A DNA stretch of 64,000 nt from Brachypodius melanocephalos (taxonomy: Eukaryota; Chordata; Aves; Passeriformes; Pycnonotidae), in contig VZSR01003022.1 in the NCBI GenBank assembly GCA_013398615.1, positions 3,620,100-3,684,099 of the forward strand, written 5' to 3'. Below, in pieces: positions 37,561-50,000 of this stretch (position 1 is its first letter; each line of letters starts with the position of its first letter). Below the pieces are notes generated by a model. The model saw nothing but the letters and a program-made list of their open reading frames with translations. It was not told the DNA's origin and made no database searches. Both the position numbers and the translations under genes were made by a program.

Positions 37561-40309
37561 TGACACGCCTGTCCTGGTTTCGAAGCTGCCAGAAAACAGG
37601 TTAGGAAAAAAATCCAAGACATTCCTGGACGCTCTGCTGGCTGGATGCCACCAGAGATGCCATCAGAAGGTCCAACCCCACCCTGAGGGGACCCCAGGGC
37701 TCCTCACACACCCACTCTGGCTGTTAAACAAACCATCCCATCCAGCAGCATCGGAGAGTGCAGCTGACAGCTCCTCATTTCACTTTGTTTGGGTTTATTC
37801 AGAGTTTTGACACCATTTCCCCTTCTTTCCCCCCTCCCAGCTGGGGATTTATTCTTTGCAATTAGCTGTGGGAATTAGAACCTCTTTCATACGGCAGTGG
37901 CTCTGCTTCCCTTCAAATCTCTTTCATGCTCCTGCTTAATAAATGGTGAGTTTGATGTTTGTATCCTCAGATCTCCCTTCCAAATTGAAATGTGTCCTGG
38001 CCAGGGACACCAGGCTGGAGACCTGCTGGGGAAAGAGCTTGGGAAGGCAGCTGGGATGGCCCAGTGATCACCAGGCACAGACAGGGCAGAGAAAAGCATT
38101 TCCAGGGGACAAAATCCCTTCTGTTTCACACCTGCTGACCCAGCAGCTCCATTCCTTGGTGCCACCTCCACATCAGGGTGCCACTATGCCCCTGGCACAC
38201 ACACACACCACATAACAAACATTTTGATGCCAGTTCTGCACCCAAAATTGATGTTAACACCCAGCACTGGCATTCCCAAAGCAGCCCAGCCCCCAGCTTG
38301 CCCCACCATGGGATTTTACAGACCAAGGCGGGGGATGTGGCAGCAGGAGCTGCCCCAGCACCCAGACTCTGGTCACATCCAACATCCACGAGTGATGCTC
38401 CATCACCAACAGGCCAAAGGAGAAGCTTTTTTCCCCAGGCAGCCCCTGAGAAGGACTCAGTGCCCACTGATGGGGCAGAGACATGACAGGCAAGAGCAGA
38501 GCCTCACTCAGCCCCATCACCCAAATTTACAGGCTGACTTGAGATCCAGCAAGGTTTTAGACAGATCATTATTTCCCATGACAGTGGCGAAGGTGACCCA
38601 GCCACCTTTTATTTCAGCCTGGAGAAAAATGCTCCTGCCAGGGGATAATTTGGACTCTCTGCAGTGGGAGGCAGCGCTGCACTGCTGAAAGGTGAAGGCT
38701 ATTTTAAAAGCAGCTGAGCAGAAACGGTGGAAAAAGCTGCCCAGGGAGCTGATGTGTAACAAGCACTGCCTCACGAGGCATCCCGAGCCTCTTGGTCTTT
38801 AAACTTGCTTAGATCTCCTATAAAATCCTGTTTTATTTGGTTTTTACAACCCTGGGAAGTGAACTGCTGCTGGTTCCTGCTGGCAGACCCCCCGTGCCTC
38901 TCCCAGACCAGCTCCTGCCCACCCAGCAGTGGCAGCAGCCTGTTCCAGGGGATGCTTTGAGGCTGAGATGAAAGGTGCTGTGGAGAGGTGTTGCTGCAAA
39001 AGAGAGGCCTGTGCTGCTTTTATTTAGACACACGCTGGCTGCAAGACACAAAAATTACTTAATCAATCCTTCCTCTCGGCTGGCGTCACAGGCAGGATGG
39101 AGGCTGCCCACGCAGTTTGGAGCTGAAGATGATAAATTGCTCTGGGATGATGGCAGCATCTCCAGCTCATCCAGGGCAGGATGTGGCCAGGCTCACACAT
39201 GGGGGGTGCCCAGAGGACACAGCACCCTGTGGTGACACGGCAGGGACAGGGTGAGGGCAGCTGAGCTGCAGCACAGCTGAAGGAATGGGAGTTTCTCCCA
39301 AAACCTGGCACGGAGAGGACATGCTGGAGGTGCCAGGGGGTGTGGCACAGCTCCAGGGAGTGGCTGGGTCACAGGGCAGACCTCAGGCACTCATCCTGTC
39401 ACTGTGAGCCAGAGGGGACAATTCTGCCAGAGATCCTGCAGTGACAGTGCCAGTTCAGGCTGTCACCCCACCAGCCTCTCTCACCAGCCAGGCCAGGAGC
39501 AATCCCATGCTGGGAAGGGCTGGTGAGGAGTTTCCAGCCCCTGATTTTATGGCATGCAGGAATCTCCCCAGTCAACCTTGCAAACAGCAGCAGGGCTGAG
39601 CACCGACCTTACAGCAACACCTTGTCCTGGTGAGCCACCCTACAAAAACAAACCAGGTCACCCCAGCCAGCACCAAGCCAGCCAGGGGACGTGCCAGGAG
39701 GGGAAACATCGGCAGCAGGGGGGAAACCACCCCCAGAGCAAGAGAAGCAGCACTGAGGAAAGCTGAAGAAGCAAAGAGTTCTCTGGAAGATGGTTGCTTG
39801 GAGGTCATCTCTTGCTGTCCTGGCAACATCTGGGGCACACAGAGTCAGGATGTTGCTCTTCAGCTGCTCTGCCCTCTGTCAGTGCCCACCAGGAATTCCT
39901 TTTGGGTGCTGCAGCACATCCTCCCCTCTGCCCACTCACCTGGATCCTGAGGAGCCCCTGTGCCCTCATCACCACCTCCAACCATCCCTGGGGGGTTGTT
40001 CAGCTCCCTGCATGGCCCAACAGGGTGAGGAGCAGTTTGGAGGCTGGGGGGATCACTTTGGGCACCTCTGCCCTGCCCAGGGACCAGCAGCTTTCTCAGG
40101 AGCTCACCCCAGCCCCAACCCACGCTTCACTGGCTCTTCCTGGGGGTACCAGGGGTGCAGTCCCCAACGTGTCCATCTCACCCAGCCACTCGCCTTGTGC
40201 TTTGTCCTCCCCCAGCTCCACATCCACAACAGCCACCAGCATCACCCCTGTCCCCCCCAGTGCAGCTCTGCCCAAGAACTCCCACAGAAGGGCTGGGTGT
40301 GGATTTCCC
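37561..40309. other. No gene seen; may include MGAT5B 3' UTR
   Basis: The part above about 38830 could be transcribed as MGAT5B 3' UTR if the AATAAA at 39019-39024 or 38832-38837 is used. An AC tract lies at 38200-38210. No coding signal. Confidence 0.45.
39019..39024 (-). terminator. Candidate poly(A) signal AATAAA
   Basis: Minus-strand AATAAA (plus-strand tttatt) 1.8 kb downstream of the MGAT5B stop. A second copy is at 38832-38837. Either would give a 3' UTR of 1.8-2 kb. This is a hexamer match only, with no transcript evidence. Confidence 0.25.
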
Positions 40310-40807
40310 TTTAATTTACCACTTGTCAGGGGGAGGGTTAAAAAAAAATCAATAAATAAAACAACTTGGGATGCTTGAAGAAGATGAAAACCCTGAAACT
40401 GCAGTCTGCTGGTGGCTTGTCCCATTGCCAGAGGAAGGGAAGGGTGTCCCCAGCCCCTCTCTCCCCACCACCCCATCCCAGCGCCACCCGGTCCGGGTGG
40501 GCTCGGATGCGGTCGGACGACGCTCCTCGGGAAGAAAATGACTCCAAAGTTCAGGACATGGTCATTCACAGTTGGCTGGTGGATGAAACAACACCCAGAG
40601 CCTGACAGCCCCGCCTCACCCACCGGGAGGGACCTGTCCCAGCTGCTGGGCTGCCACGGAGTTCTGAGGAAAAGCCGCCCGGTGCCCGGGTCACGAACGC
40701 CCGAGTGACACGGATGCCCGAGTGACACGCAGTCCCCGGTGACAGGCAGTCCCCGGTGACAATCAGTCCTCGGTGACACGCAGTCCCCGGTGACAGGCAG
40801 TCCCCGG
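40310..40807 (-). other. MGAT5B: Probable start of MGAT5B 3' UTR
   Basis: Sequence directly after the MGAT5B stop. It begins with the 17-bp repeat array (to about 40728), and the first polyadenylation-like hexamer met on the minus strand is ATTAAA at 40310-40315. Stronger AATAAA hexamers on the minus strand lie at 39019-39024 and 38832-38837, so the true 3' end may be 1.8-2 kb below the stop. Nothing else in this part reads as coding. Confidence 0.4.
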
Positions 40808-40825
40808 TCACAAGCAGTCCCTGCA
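40690..40825. repeat. 17-bp minisatellite spanning the MGAT5B stop codon
   Basis: Units with consensus cagtccccggtgacagg start at 40730, 40747, 40764, 40781, 40798 and 40815, with exact 17-bp spacing, and degenerate related units run down to about 40690. The last unit is the end of the MGAT5B coding sequence (codons C-R-D-C-L-stop). The coding end therefore looks like the seed from which the array expanded into the 3' UTR. Confidence 0.85.
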
Positions 40826-41006
40826 CAGAGCCACCTGTCCCTGTCGGAAGTCACGGCAGGGGCAGAGGCGCCGGTATTTGGGGTTGTAGCCGGCGCAGCT
40901 GAAGAGCAGCGGCTCCTTCTGGAGGTAGCACTCGCGGACGTTCTCGGCCACCGCGGGGTACAGATGGTTCATCTCGTACTCGGTGCTGTCACAGGCGATG
41001 CTGAGC
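40808..41006 (-). CDS. MGAT5B: MGAT5B window exon 9 (last exon, stop codon)
   Basis: The coding part of the last exon is 199 nt. Acceptor CTTGTCCCCCAG is preferred over an AG six bases further in, because it gives QLSIACDSTE, colinear with the expected family sequence. It encodes LSIACDSTEYEMNHLYPAVA, ENVRECYLQKEPLLFSCAGY and NPKYRRLCPCRDFRQGQVAL, then CRDCL and TGA. The closing Cys motifs are typical of GT18. The stop codon lies inside a 17-bp tandem repeat that continues into the 3' UTR. Confidence 0.95.
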
Positions 41007-44000
41007 CTGGGGGACAAGGGAAGGTGTCAGGGGAGCGGTCTGCTGGGTGGGGCAGATCTTTGCTGGTCTGTGTTTGCCGCCCCTTGGCTACACGCGAGTG
41101 CTCGTCACCAGCCCAACACGCCACGCAGGAAGGGGAGACCCTGGCAACTCAACCCTGCAGCCCAGAGATCGCCCAAACTCAAGATGGCTCAGGATCACCC
41201 ACAAAACCCCACCCAAATCTTAGGAGTTGGACTCATTGATCCTTGTGGGATCAGCTCATGATGGCTCTCTCACAGCCCCTTGCTGACCGACAGCTCTGTC
41301 TACTCTCCATGGACATCTCCTACTGCAGATAACCTTCTCTGGAAGGGACAGGGGATCAGTGAGTGCCCACATGCTCCCTGTTAGCTGGAATTAGCCAGAA
41401 AAAGCCACGAGGAGCAGCAGAAATGCCCAGTGTGGATTTTAACCCCCCTCCTCTCCCAGACAGAACAGCAGCACTGGCACTGCCCTCCCACCAACCCTTC
41501 CCAACTGACAAGTCCCTGAGTTAGCTGGTTTTAAGGTCTGGAGGAGGATGTGCAGGGGGAAAAGAGTGAGAGCCAGGCCCCAGCTCTAATTTATCATATA
41601 AAAATGTCAGCAGGACGCGCGGCGCCTGCCTGACCAGCGTGACAGCACCGGCAACGCTTGCATTTTAATTGCCCAGAGAGCAGCACAGAGCCCGGTGGCA
41701 GATTTATACTCTATTAAAACTTCACCACTGTGTGCTCAAAATGCAGTTTTATAGAGAGAGACGTTAAAAAGGAGAGGAAGGGAGAGAGCAGGCGGGAGGT
41801 GGCGAGGAATGGGGTTGGAATGAGGCGGAACCATGCCTGGAAACGTTGCTGCTGCCTGCTGAAGAGTGAAGCTGGGCTCTGCCTGCACTGCCTTGGGCAG
41901 AAAGGCTCATCACTGGGATTTTGGGAGGGGGAGCATGAGGAAAATGGGTGCAGGGGATAGGGGGAGCGAAGGGAACATTGTCTGGCTGGTGGCCCCCCAT
42001 AAGCTGACTGAGAAGGCCCCCAACTCACTGGAGAAACACCTCCTCCTTGTTGAGGAACCTGAAGAAGGTGGGCTCGCAGACCAGCCCATGCTGCCGGCAC
42101 GTCTCCGTGCACGTGTGCTGGGGCTCCGACACCCACACCTGCAGAGAGGCCACCGGGGGCCACGCCTGGGGGGCCCCCCCGGCGCTGGGGGACCACACCA
42201 GGTGGGTGGAGTTGGGGGACAGGGCCAGCGGGCTTGGAGGGCTTTGCATAGCAGGACTCTTGGTCTTGGGAGACGGAGGAAGAGATGATGCGGTGCAGAA
42301 ATCCTGGTGGCAGAGAAGATAATGGGTCAGTGCCCTGAGGGGTTAACACTGGGGAAGGGAGGCTGCTGGTGGGACAGGAGGACACTTGGGATGATGACTT
42401 TGCTCGTCAGGTTGAGGTCACCTGCATGCATAGATGGCATCTCCTGCTGTAAGGGATAAACTTTTTCTTCTCTCACCCCTTCTTCTCCCAGTGCTGCCTT
42501 ATTCTCTGCAGCAGAAAGGTCCTGACCCAGCCCCAGCACCCCCAGGTGTCCTCCACAAACCCCCAGCGCCTTTGGTCCATGACAAACCTCCCCCAGCCCC
42601 ATCTCCTGGTGCTCTCTGCAATCAGGGCACTGGTTGCACAATGCCCATGGGAGAACAGGGATGCTCCCCAGGGAGAAGAGGGAAGGTTGGCCACGGGAAC
42701 AGAGATTGTTCCCCAGGGAGGACAGGCATTCTCCCCAACCTGGTGCTGAATGTAGGCGTGGATCCGCTCCAGCATCCCCTCGCAGGTGTACTCGTAAGGC
42801 AGGTAAGGGTCCACCTGTGAAGGACAAGAGCAGAGCACAGGCAGCAGCTGGGGACAGCCTTGCCCTGCCCCTGGGACAGCAGGACCTTGGGCATGGCTCT
42901 CCCACCCACCAAAGCCCACGACTCGTGTCTGTCCACCAGAGCAAGCAGGGAAGAGTCCTAGGGCTGGAGAAACCTCTCAAGCCATAAAGTGAAAAAGACA
43001 GAGGAGTACTTTGGGTTCAACCTATTAGTGAAAATGAAATCACCCTGTTCCATTTTGGTCTCCCTTTTCTCTACTTTTAGTAAGTTATAAAATCAAATCA
43101 GTTTTCATCCAATAGGTCACTTTTAAACTGAAGCATGAACTGTTCCAGCCCAAGAAACACTCTTCAGCTGTGGGCAAGGGAGGAGCAATTTTAAAATACA
43201 GGGGAAGGGGTAGAATTGGAAAAGGTGCCAAGCTAATCCAGAGCAAGAGCATGTCGATGCTGCCCCAGGTCCAGTCTGGTATCCTCTGTTTCCCTGATCT
43301 CAGCACAGCTCTGACCACACAGAGGGAAAGGTCCAGGCTCAGACCCACAAAACTGGCCAGGAAAGGGCAGGGCTGGAACTGGCTGTGCACAGTCCAAGGA
43401 AAAATATCTCCCTTTCCCACTGCCATGCCACTGAGGGTTTGCTGCCACTGCAGGTGGCTGTGATGGGGTGGAAGCCATCGTCTCTGCCAGTCCCAGGGGC
43501 TTGGTGGTCCCTGCTGGCACTGGCTGGGATGGCACAGGGAGGGAGGAGCTTGGATGGAGCAAATACTGGTGCCCACATGGATGTCAGTCCCTGCACCTCC
43601 ACATCCAGAACTGCTATTTACAGAGTCAGCAGTGCCCAAACCATGGGCACTATTTTCAGTGTGGGTTGCAAAATGCTCCTGGTATCCAGGAGACCCTGCC
43701 CACCCTTCCTGTTCTGGGAGTCACCTCAGGTCCTGGCAGGGCAAACTCCCTCCTCTGCATGGTGGCTCAGCAGTGTCCCCACATGAGCTTGTCCCTCCAC
43801 TGTGGTGGCACAGGTTCCAGGACAGCCAAGAACAGCCAGGAGCAGGCAGCCAGGCTCCCTGCCCTCAGCAGGCCAGTGCCTGACCCCTGCCCCCAGATCT
43901 GTAGGGATTTTCCCCAGGGGAAGAGCACTGCCACAGGGGCTGTGACTGATGCCTCCCTTCCCTCTGGAACAAGTTATTTTTTAAGGAACTTTCTGCCATG

Positions 44001-47000
44001 GGAAGACATATTTTTTCCAGAGAGATGTTACATGAGGTGCAGGAGGTTGGTGCATGGAAGGAGCCAGTCCTGGGACCTCCTTCCCACTTGTGTATCTCTG
44101 CAGAGCTTTATTCAGAAGGATTATAAGCAAAACCACCCTAAGATAATTAATCCAGAAAACACTGCTGCTTTTCTGAGCTCTGCACCTCCAAAATAGCTAT
44201 TTCCTTTTGAAGTACCTGTCAAAACCAAGCTCAAAGGCTCAGTCTGCTGAGAACCCTCCAAGCATCTCCCTGCCATAAATATCCCACCTGAGATCTCAGC
44301 CGGGCTGGAAATCACAGCTGCTTCATCTAATTACAGATGTGCACGCTAATCAGGGCTGACACAGTGACAGGCACCAATCCTGCCTCTGAATTCCTGATGG
44401 GCTCTCAGTTAACTGGGGCAGAGTTTTCTCAAAGCAAAATTGCCTGTCTCAGTTTCAGAGCCAGGCTGGGGCTGCCTGGCACCAGTTTGGAGGAGACAAA
44501 CCAGCCTTTGCTCAGCACCACCAGTGCTCAGTCTCATCTCACCACTGCTTTCATGGGGGGCTTTTCCCAGGACCCCCCCATAATTCCAGAAACAGCTTCA
44601 TCCCCCAAAATGCTGCAGCACATTACACAAACCCTCCTTGTGCCTGCACATGCACCCGGAGTTGATGGTCCAGGTGTAATCCCACCTCTTCACAGGCTCC
44701 CAGGGGCCCTGTGGGATCCCTGGGCATCAGGAGCCCTCTGCAGCCCCAGCTCCTCCAGCCCCTCTCCCTCCCAGGGATTCCCCCAAAGGCTCTCACTTCC
44801 CTCTGCTCCCCTCTCCAGGTTTTGTTAGGATTCAGCTCGTGCACTCAGGACTGAGAAAATGCCAATTTCGAGAAGATAATTGTTTAATTAAAATCTGACA
44901 GGCTCAGCCTCTTCTCAACAGCCACATTGTTAATGGCATTCCTCACGTCGGGAGCTCAGGATGTCCCCAGCGCCCTGGGAGGGAGGAGGAGGGGGGTTCT
45001 GAGGTGGGGATCACTGCCTCCCACTGCAGAATGATGCACAGGATGGCATGGGAGGGAGTGGAGGGGTTGGTAAGATGGGCTTTGCCATCTTTTCCTCAGG
45101 TGGGGAGCACAGAGACAGAGCTTCCCAGCCCCAGTGCTCTCTCCATCAGCCAAGCAGGGAGTTACTGGTGTCCCATGGGAATGCCACCACCCAGAGGCCT
45201 GGGTTTAGAGTCTCCAGCTGGGAGGGAGTATGAAGTGTCCTTTCATTCAAAAGGAGAAGAAAGCGGGGCAGAAAAAAATCCGAACGTCATCAGACAAATA
45301 AGTAGAAAAATAATGCAATTCTGTGCTGGCACGTAACAGCAGGCTGGAACATTTTAACCAGCTATTTTCACTGTGATGTTTAATGTGCCGCTCTTTCAGG
45401 CATAGTCTGAAATGTATAATTTTCCATTATAGTCCTGTATGTTTGACTTTAATATAATGAAGCCTTCTCCCTTCACTACACCAGAATATTGGGTCTATTA
45501 AATTGCTTATGTGAGGACTGGTTTTGACAATGGGAAAAGCTGAAGGCCCAGAAAATGGTGGTGCTTGCAAACCTCTCTCCTTCTCCAGCCCCTAACCCCA
45601 GGATAACAGATGGAATCCATCACTGGGACGAGCCTCCAGCATCACCTTTCCCAGGGGGACACCACTTGTCTCTCTGTCCCCTGTCCCTGTGCTTTGATCT
45701 CTGGGGATAGAGGGGTTTGGTGCTTCCCTGGTTTTGATTTTCCCTATAAATAGGTCAGGGATGCAAACCATAAGGGAAACTCAGAGCTGCTTCAAGTGAG
45801 GTGAAAGGCAGAGACACAGCCTGCCAAAAACCTTGCCCAGCAGCTGGAGGGTGACCTGGAACGAGTGTCACCTCCAAAAGGATGAGGGAGGGCAGCACAA
45901 GGGCTGCTCTTGGGGGAAAAAAAACACAGATTGCAAACCCAAGCCACATCCCAGGCGTGATTCAGCTCTGCCTCCAGAAGGAAGAAGTTTCTTTCAGGCA
46001 GAACTGGGTTGGGAGGGACGCCGGCTGCATCCCAACTGCTCTGCTTGCACAAAGCCAGCAGCCAGCCCTGCTCCTGGGGAGCTCTGCCAGCCCAGCAGGA
46101 GCTGGGGATGGCACAGCCTGCCCTGAGCTGCAGCCCTGGGGCTCAGCAGGAGAAACTGGGGTGCTGCAGTGACACTGAAATATTGCTGATGATCAGCAAA
46201 TCCCCCTTGGACCAAAGCAGGGCGAGCTCGTTGTCAGCTCAGCCACACCAGAATTACAGCCAGGTTCAGGAAGCAGCTCCCAAATTCCCAGCCAGGCTCT
46301 CAGCATCCCAGTCCCCAGCACAGCTTCCACCTGATGGCAGAGCCAGCTTTTCCACAACATCCCATATCCTCAAAAATGTCTTACTGAGTTCTGGCCTAGA
46401 AGATGCAAAACATCCGTGGGATACGTGATTTTTCGGTCATACGGCAACCAAAAAATCCCTAAATAAAATCAATTTCAGGTCAGTTTTCAATTTGCAATGT
46501 TTTCACCCATCAGGGAGGGGGAAAATGTTGTGTTTCAGGTTCAATCTGTCTGAGTTGGTGAAGCAAAGGGAAATGCATCATTTCAGACCCAGCATTCCTT
46601 TCAATAAATTGGCAGGGTATTTCCAAACAAAGGCAGGCAGATGGGAAACAAAACCATAGTATTTCATTCCAGTAATTTTGAAATGAAGTGTTTTGACAGA
46701 AAAAAATATAAATTGATGGTGGTTATTCTGAAACACAGACAAATTTATTAGATATTCCAATAACAGAACACCCCATTTTGCCTTCGAGGGGGAAAAAGAA
46801 AGGAGTCAGTAAAATAATTTCTCCAAACTCCAGTAACTGGCTGGGAACAGGAACACTAAATTGCTCAGCCACCATCTTTCTGCTGCTCCTCCTGCTAATG
46901 CCCTTGTTTTCAACTCCTGCTGTAACAAACAGTATTTTAAAGACAAGATACCCATGGACTCCTGGAGCTAAAGCCCATAATAAGGCTTTTAAACCTGTAA

Positions 47001-50000
47001 GGTAGGTCAATTTTTAGGCTTAATTGCCTTGACAGCATCTCTAATAAAAGCAGACCTTTCTGTTTAAAAGATAAAAAGGGGTGGGGAGAGGGGAAAAAAA
47101 GAGGCTGCTGTAAGTTATTCACACTCACTCCCTGCTCTGCTCTGGGAGGATTTATACAATGTCTTTAAAACCCCAGAGGTGAGTTGTGGATTAACTCCTT
47201 GGTGGGAAGAAATCCCTCCTCTCCAGAGCGACCTCGTGTCACAATGCAAATGAGGCCTCAGTGACTGGAGTTGGTAATCTGAGGCAAATTTAGGACTTGC
47301 AGCAGCTAAGGGTCATTCCAGAGGCTGGGATGCTTTGTGGGAGGGCACTACAGAGTGGGAATCCTGATCCCAGAGTGGGAATGAGGGGAAGAGCTGAGAC
47401 ATGAGCTTGGTTTGGGGCAAAACAGGGATGGGCACAGCAGTAGCACATTCCAGTGAGTGCCCAGTTCTGGACACCAGCTCCCCCTGCCCAGTGCCCATTG
47501 TGCCAACAAACCTTTCCCTAAAATCCTTTTTAGTTCTTTAATTTTCAACCAGACCATTAAGCACCTAAATAACCTCGTGCACATCCAGTCAACACTGCAG
47601 CAGCACAACACAGCTGCCCAGGAACCAGCACAGCCCTTTCCTCCATCTCAATCTCACCATTCTTTAATTATTTTAACAACACAGCAGCACCTAGGCTTCA
47701 CTATTTTCTTTCTTCTCTTCTGGAAAAACTGAAAAATTCCTTCTCTCTCCCACAACAGCTCCCGGCATTCCGCCCACAGCAATTCCTTCACTTCAGGGCT
47801 GTCTCCAGCCCAGATGGTGGAGGGTCAAGCTCTGACAGCTGGCCTGGCAGCACAGCAGCAGGGATGTCATTATTTTTAATTTAATTCTAATCGAGATATG
47901 GGAATGAATGTGCAAAACAACAACTGTTTTCCTAAGTCGGGTTTGATCATTCTTTACAAACTCACAGGGAAAAGGAGCGTGAGGTGAAGAGCTGCAGTAA
48001 TCACACCCTCGAGGAGGTGAGACACAGGGTGATGGCATGGCCACAGTTACCTGAATCAGGTCCCCAGACTGCCACATGCAGCCACCTCTGCAGCTTCTAA
48101 TGCAGGGAAAAGCAAGGATGACCCTTCTCTGACCAGCATCACACCTGACCCCCCCAAATCCCACCCAACACCGTGAACCTGAGCCTGGGTTCCACAGCAC
48201 ATGGCTCATCCCAGGTGAAGCAAATTGCCAGCAAAATGGCTATCAGCACTTTCCTCCCCTCCAGGAAAATTGACTTTAATAATTTGGACAACTTGAAAGG
48301 CTCCTGCCACAGGGTGGGAGGTAAATATTCATGAGGGAGCGTTTCCAGAGTGGGCACAGCAGGAGTGCAGCCTTCCCTGGGGTTCTCCCATTCCTTACAT
48401 CTCTCACAGAGGCAACTCCTGAAGTTATTCCCATCGATTTTCTCCATCCAAAGGTAATCATCAGTGAAATGGGGGAAAGGCAGGTGCAGAGGGCTGCAGC
48501 TCTCTGGGTTTATCTTTGTTATCACACCAGCTCCCAGAACTGCTCTACACCTCCTGCTCAGCCTCCTGCTCCCAAATCTTATCTCAGCCTCCCCTTGCTC
48601 CAGGCCTACCCACAGGATTCCCAGGGGATCCCTCCAAGGCACAGCTCTGCCCTGGGGAAACACCTACAACGCTCAGTGCCAAAGCAAGATGGGAGCATGT
48701 GTGCCCTAGGGCTGCAGGAAAGGATGAAAAAATCCAAAGGAGAAAGGAAAAGAAATTAATGTCTAAAAAAGACAGCCAGGCTCCAACATCTGCTGCTGCT
48801 GGTCCAAACCCAGCAGCGGGGAGGTCACCCCAAAACTGCTCTGAGCTGTACCTGTGTCCTCATGATGGTTTTGATGGCAGCTTCGAACTCCTCAGAGTTG
48901 TTGTAGTCAACAGTCCACACGTGGGGCTTCCCAATGAACTCTTCAGCATATGGGTGTTGGGAGGACACCTGAAACACAGCGGTGCCAGCTGGATTTTGCA
49001 ATCCCTGCTGGAATGGCTGCTGCTTCCTGCTCACAGCTGGATGGCAGAGAGGAACAGCAGCCTCACAGACACTGTGGGGTTTAACCCACTGCAACAGAGA
49101 GTGCTGGAAGAAGGTTTCCTCTGAATCCAGCTGCTCCCCAGCCTCAGGATGATGTGCTAGAATTCCCACTGGGTTGGGATGCCCCATTCTCAACAACACT
49201 GCATTCCTTTTGCAACCTGGAATATCTCCATCACTGTAACACAGGAACAATTTAACTTTGACCTGAACCATTCTGTGGATCTGGATGGTAAAAGCACACC
49301 AAAGCAGGAAAGGCAGGTGAAGGCACCACATCTCTCAGGTTTGCCAGCTCTAGAAATAAGGCAGGGAGAAAATTCATTGCCACTGAAGGCTGGGAAAGCC
49401 TGGCATTGGGAGAGAGAGCAGTGCTGGAACCTGCATCACCCTGATGCCACAGGCAGCCCACACACTGGTACTCCACAGGTACTGACATCTTTGCTTGTCC
49501 CTGGGCTGCCCACCCAGGTGATTTCTGGGGATCAAAAATCTTTGATCTATCTTTTTTGTTTCTGCCCTAAGGTGTCTTTTCAGCCCTGATTTCCTCTGGG
49601 AAGGGAAGAGAGAGGTTGCTGAGCAGAGGAGGTGTTTTGGGGGCACCACAAAACATCGCAGAGGAGCCAGCTGGAGGAGAAGAGCTGTGTGGTTCATCCT
49701 CCTCATTGCTGTCCTCCCTCATTTCTTTCCTGGCAGATTGATGACCTCTTTTCCCTCCGGCACATAAACACCCTGAGGCATTTCACAGCCCTCGCCCCAG
49801 GCTGCCACCCCGGCTCCAGGCTGAGGTACAGCCCCACCCGAATGAGTGTTAACACCTAATTCTGGGGGTGAATGGGTGTTAACACCTAATTCTGGGGGTG
49901 AATGGGTGTTAACACCTAATTCTGAGGGTGCATGGGGCAGTCAGAGGGGGCAGGACAGCCCAGTCCAGCTCCACAGCCCCCCCAGCTCGCTCCCTGCTCA

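Noticed and set aside
40096..40854. 252-codon minus-strand open frame overlapping the MGAT5B end
   Set aside because: It is out of frame with MGAT5B and begins in the 17-bp repeat. The CRGLPVTGDC-like periodicity is only the translated repeat.
41000..41006. Alternative acceptor AG six bases inside the last exon
   Set aside because: It would keep the frame but delete two residues relative to the family. The upstream site CTTGTCCCCCAG has a better pyrimidine tract and restores colinearity.
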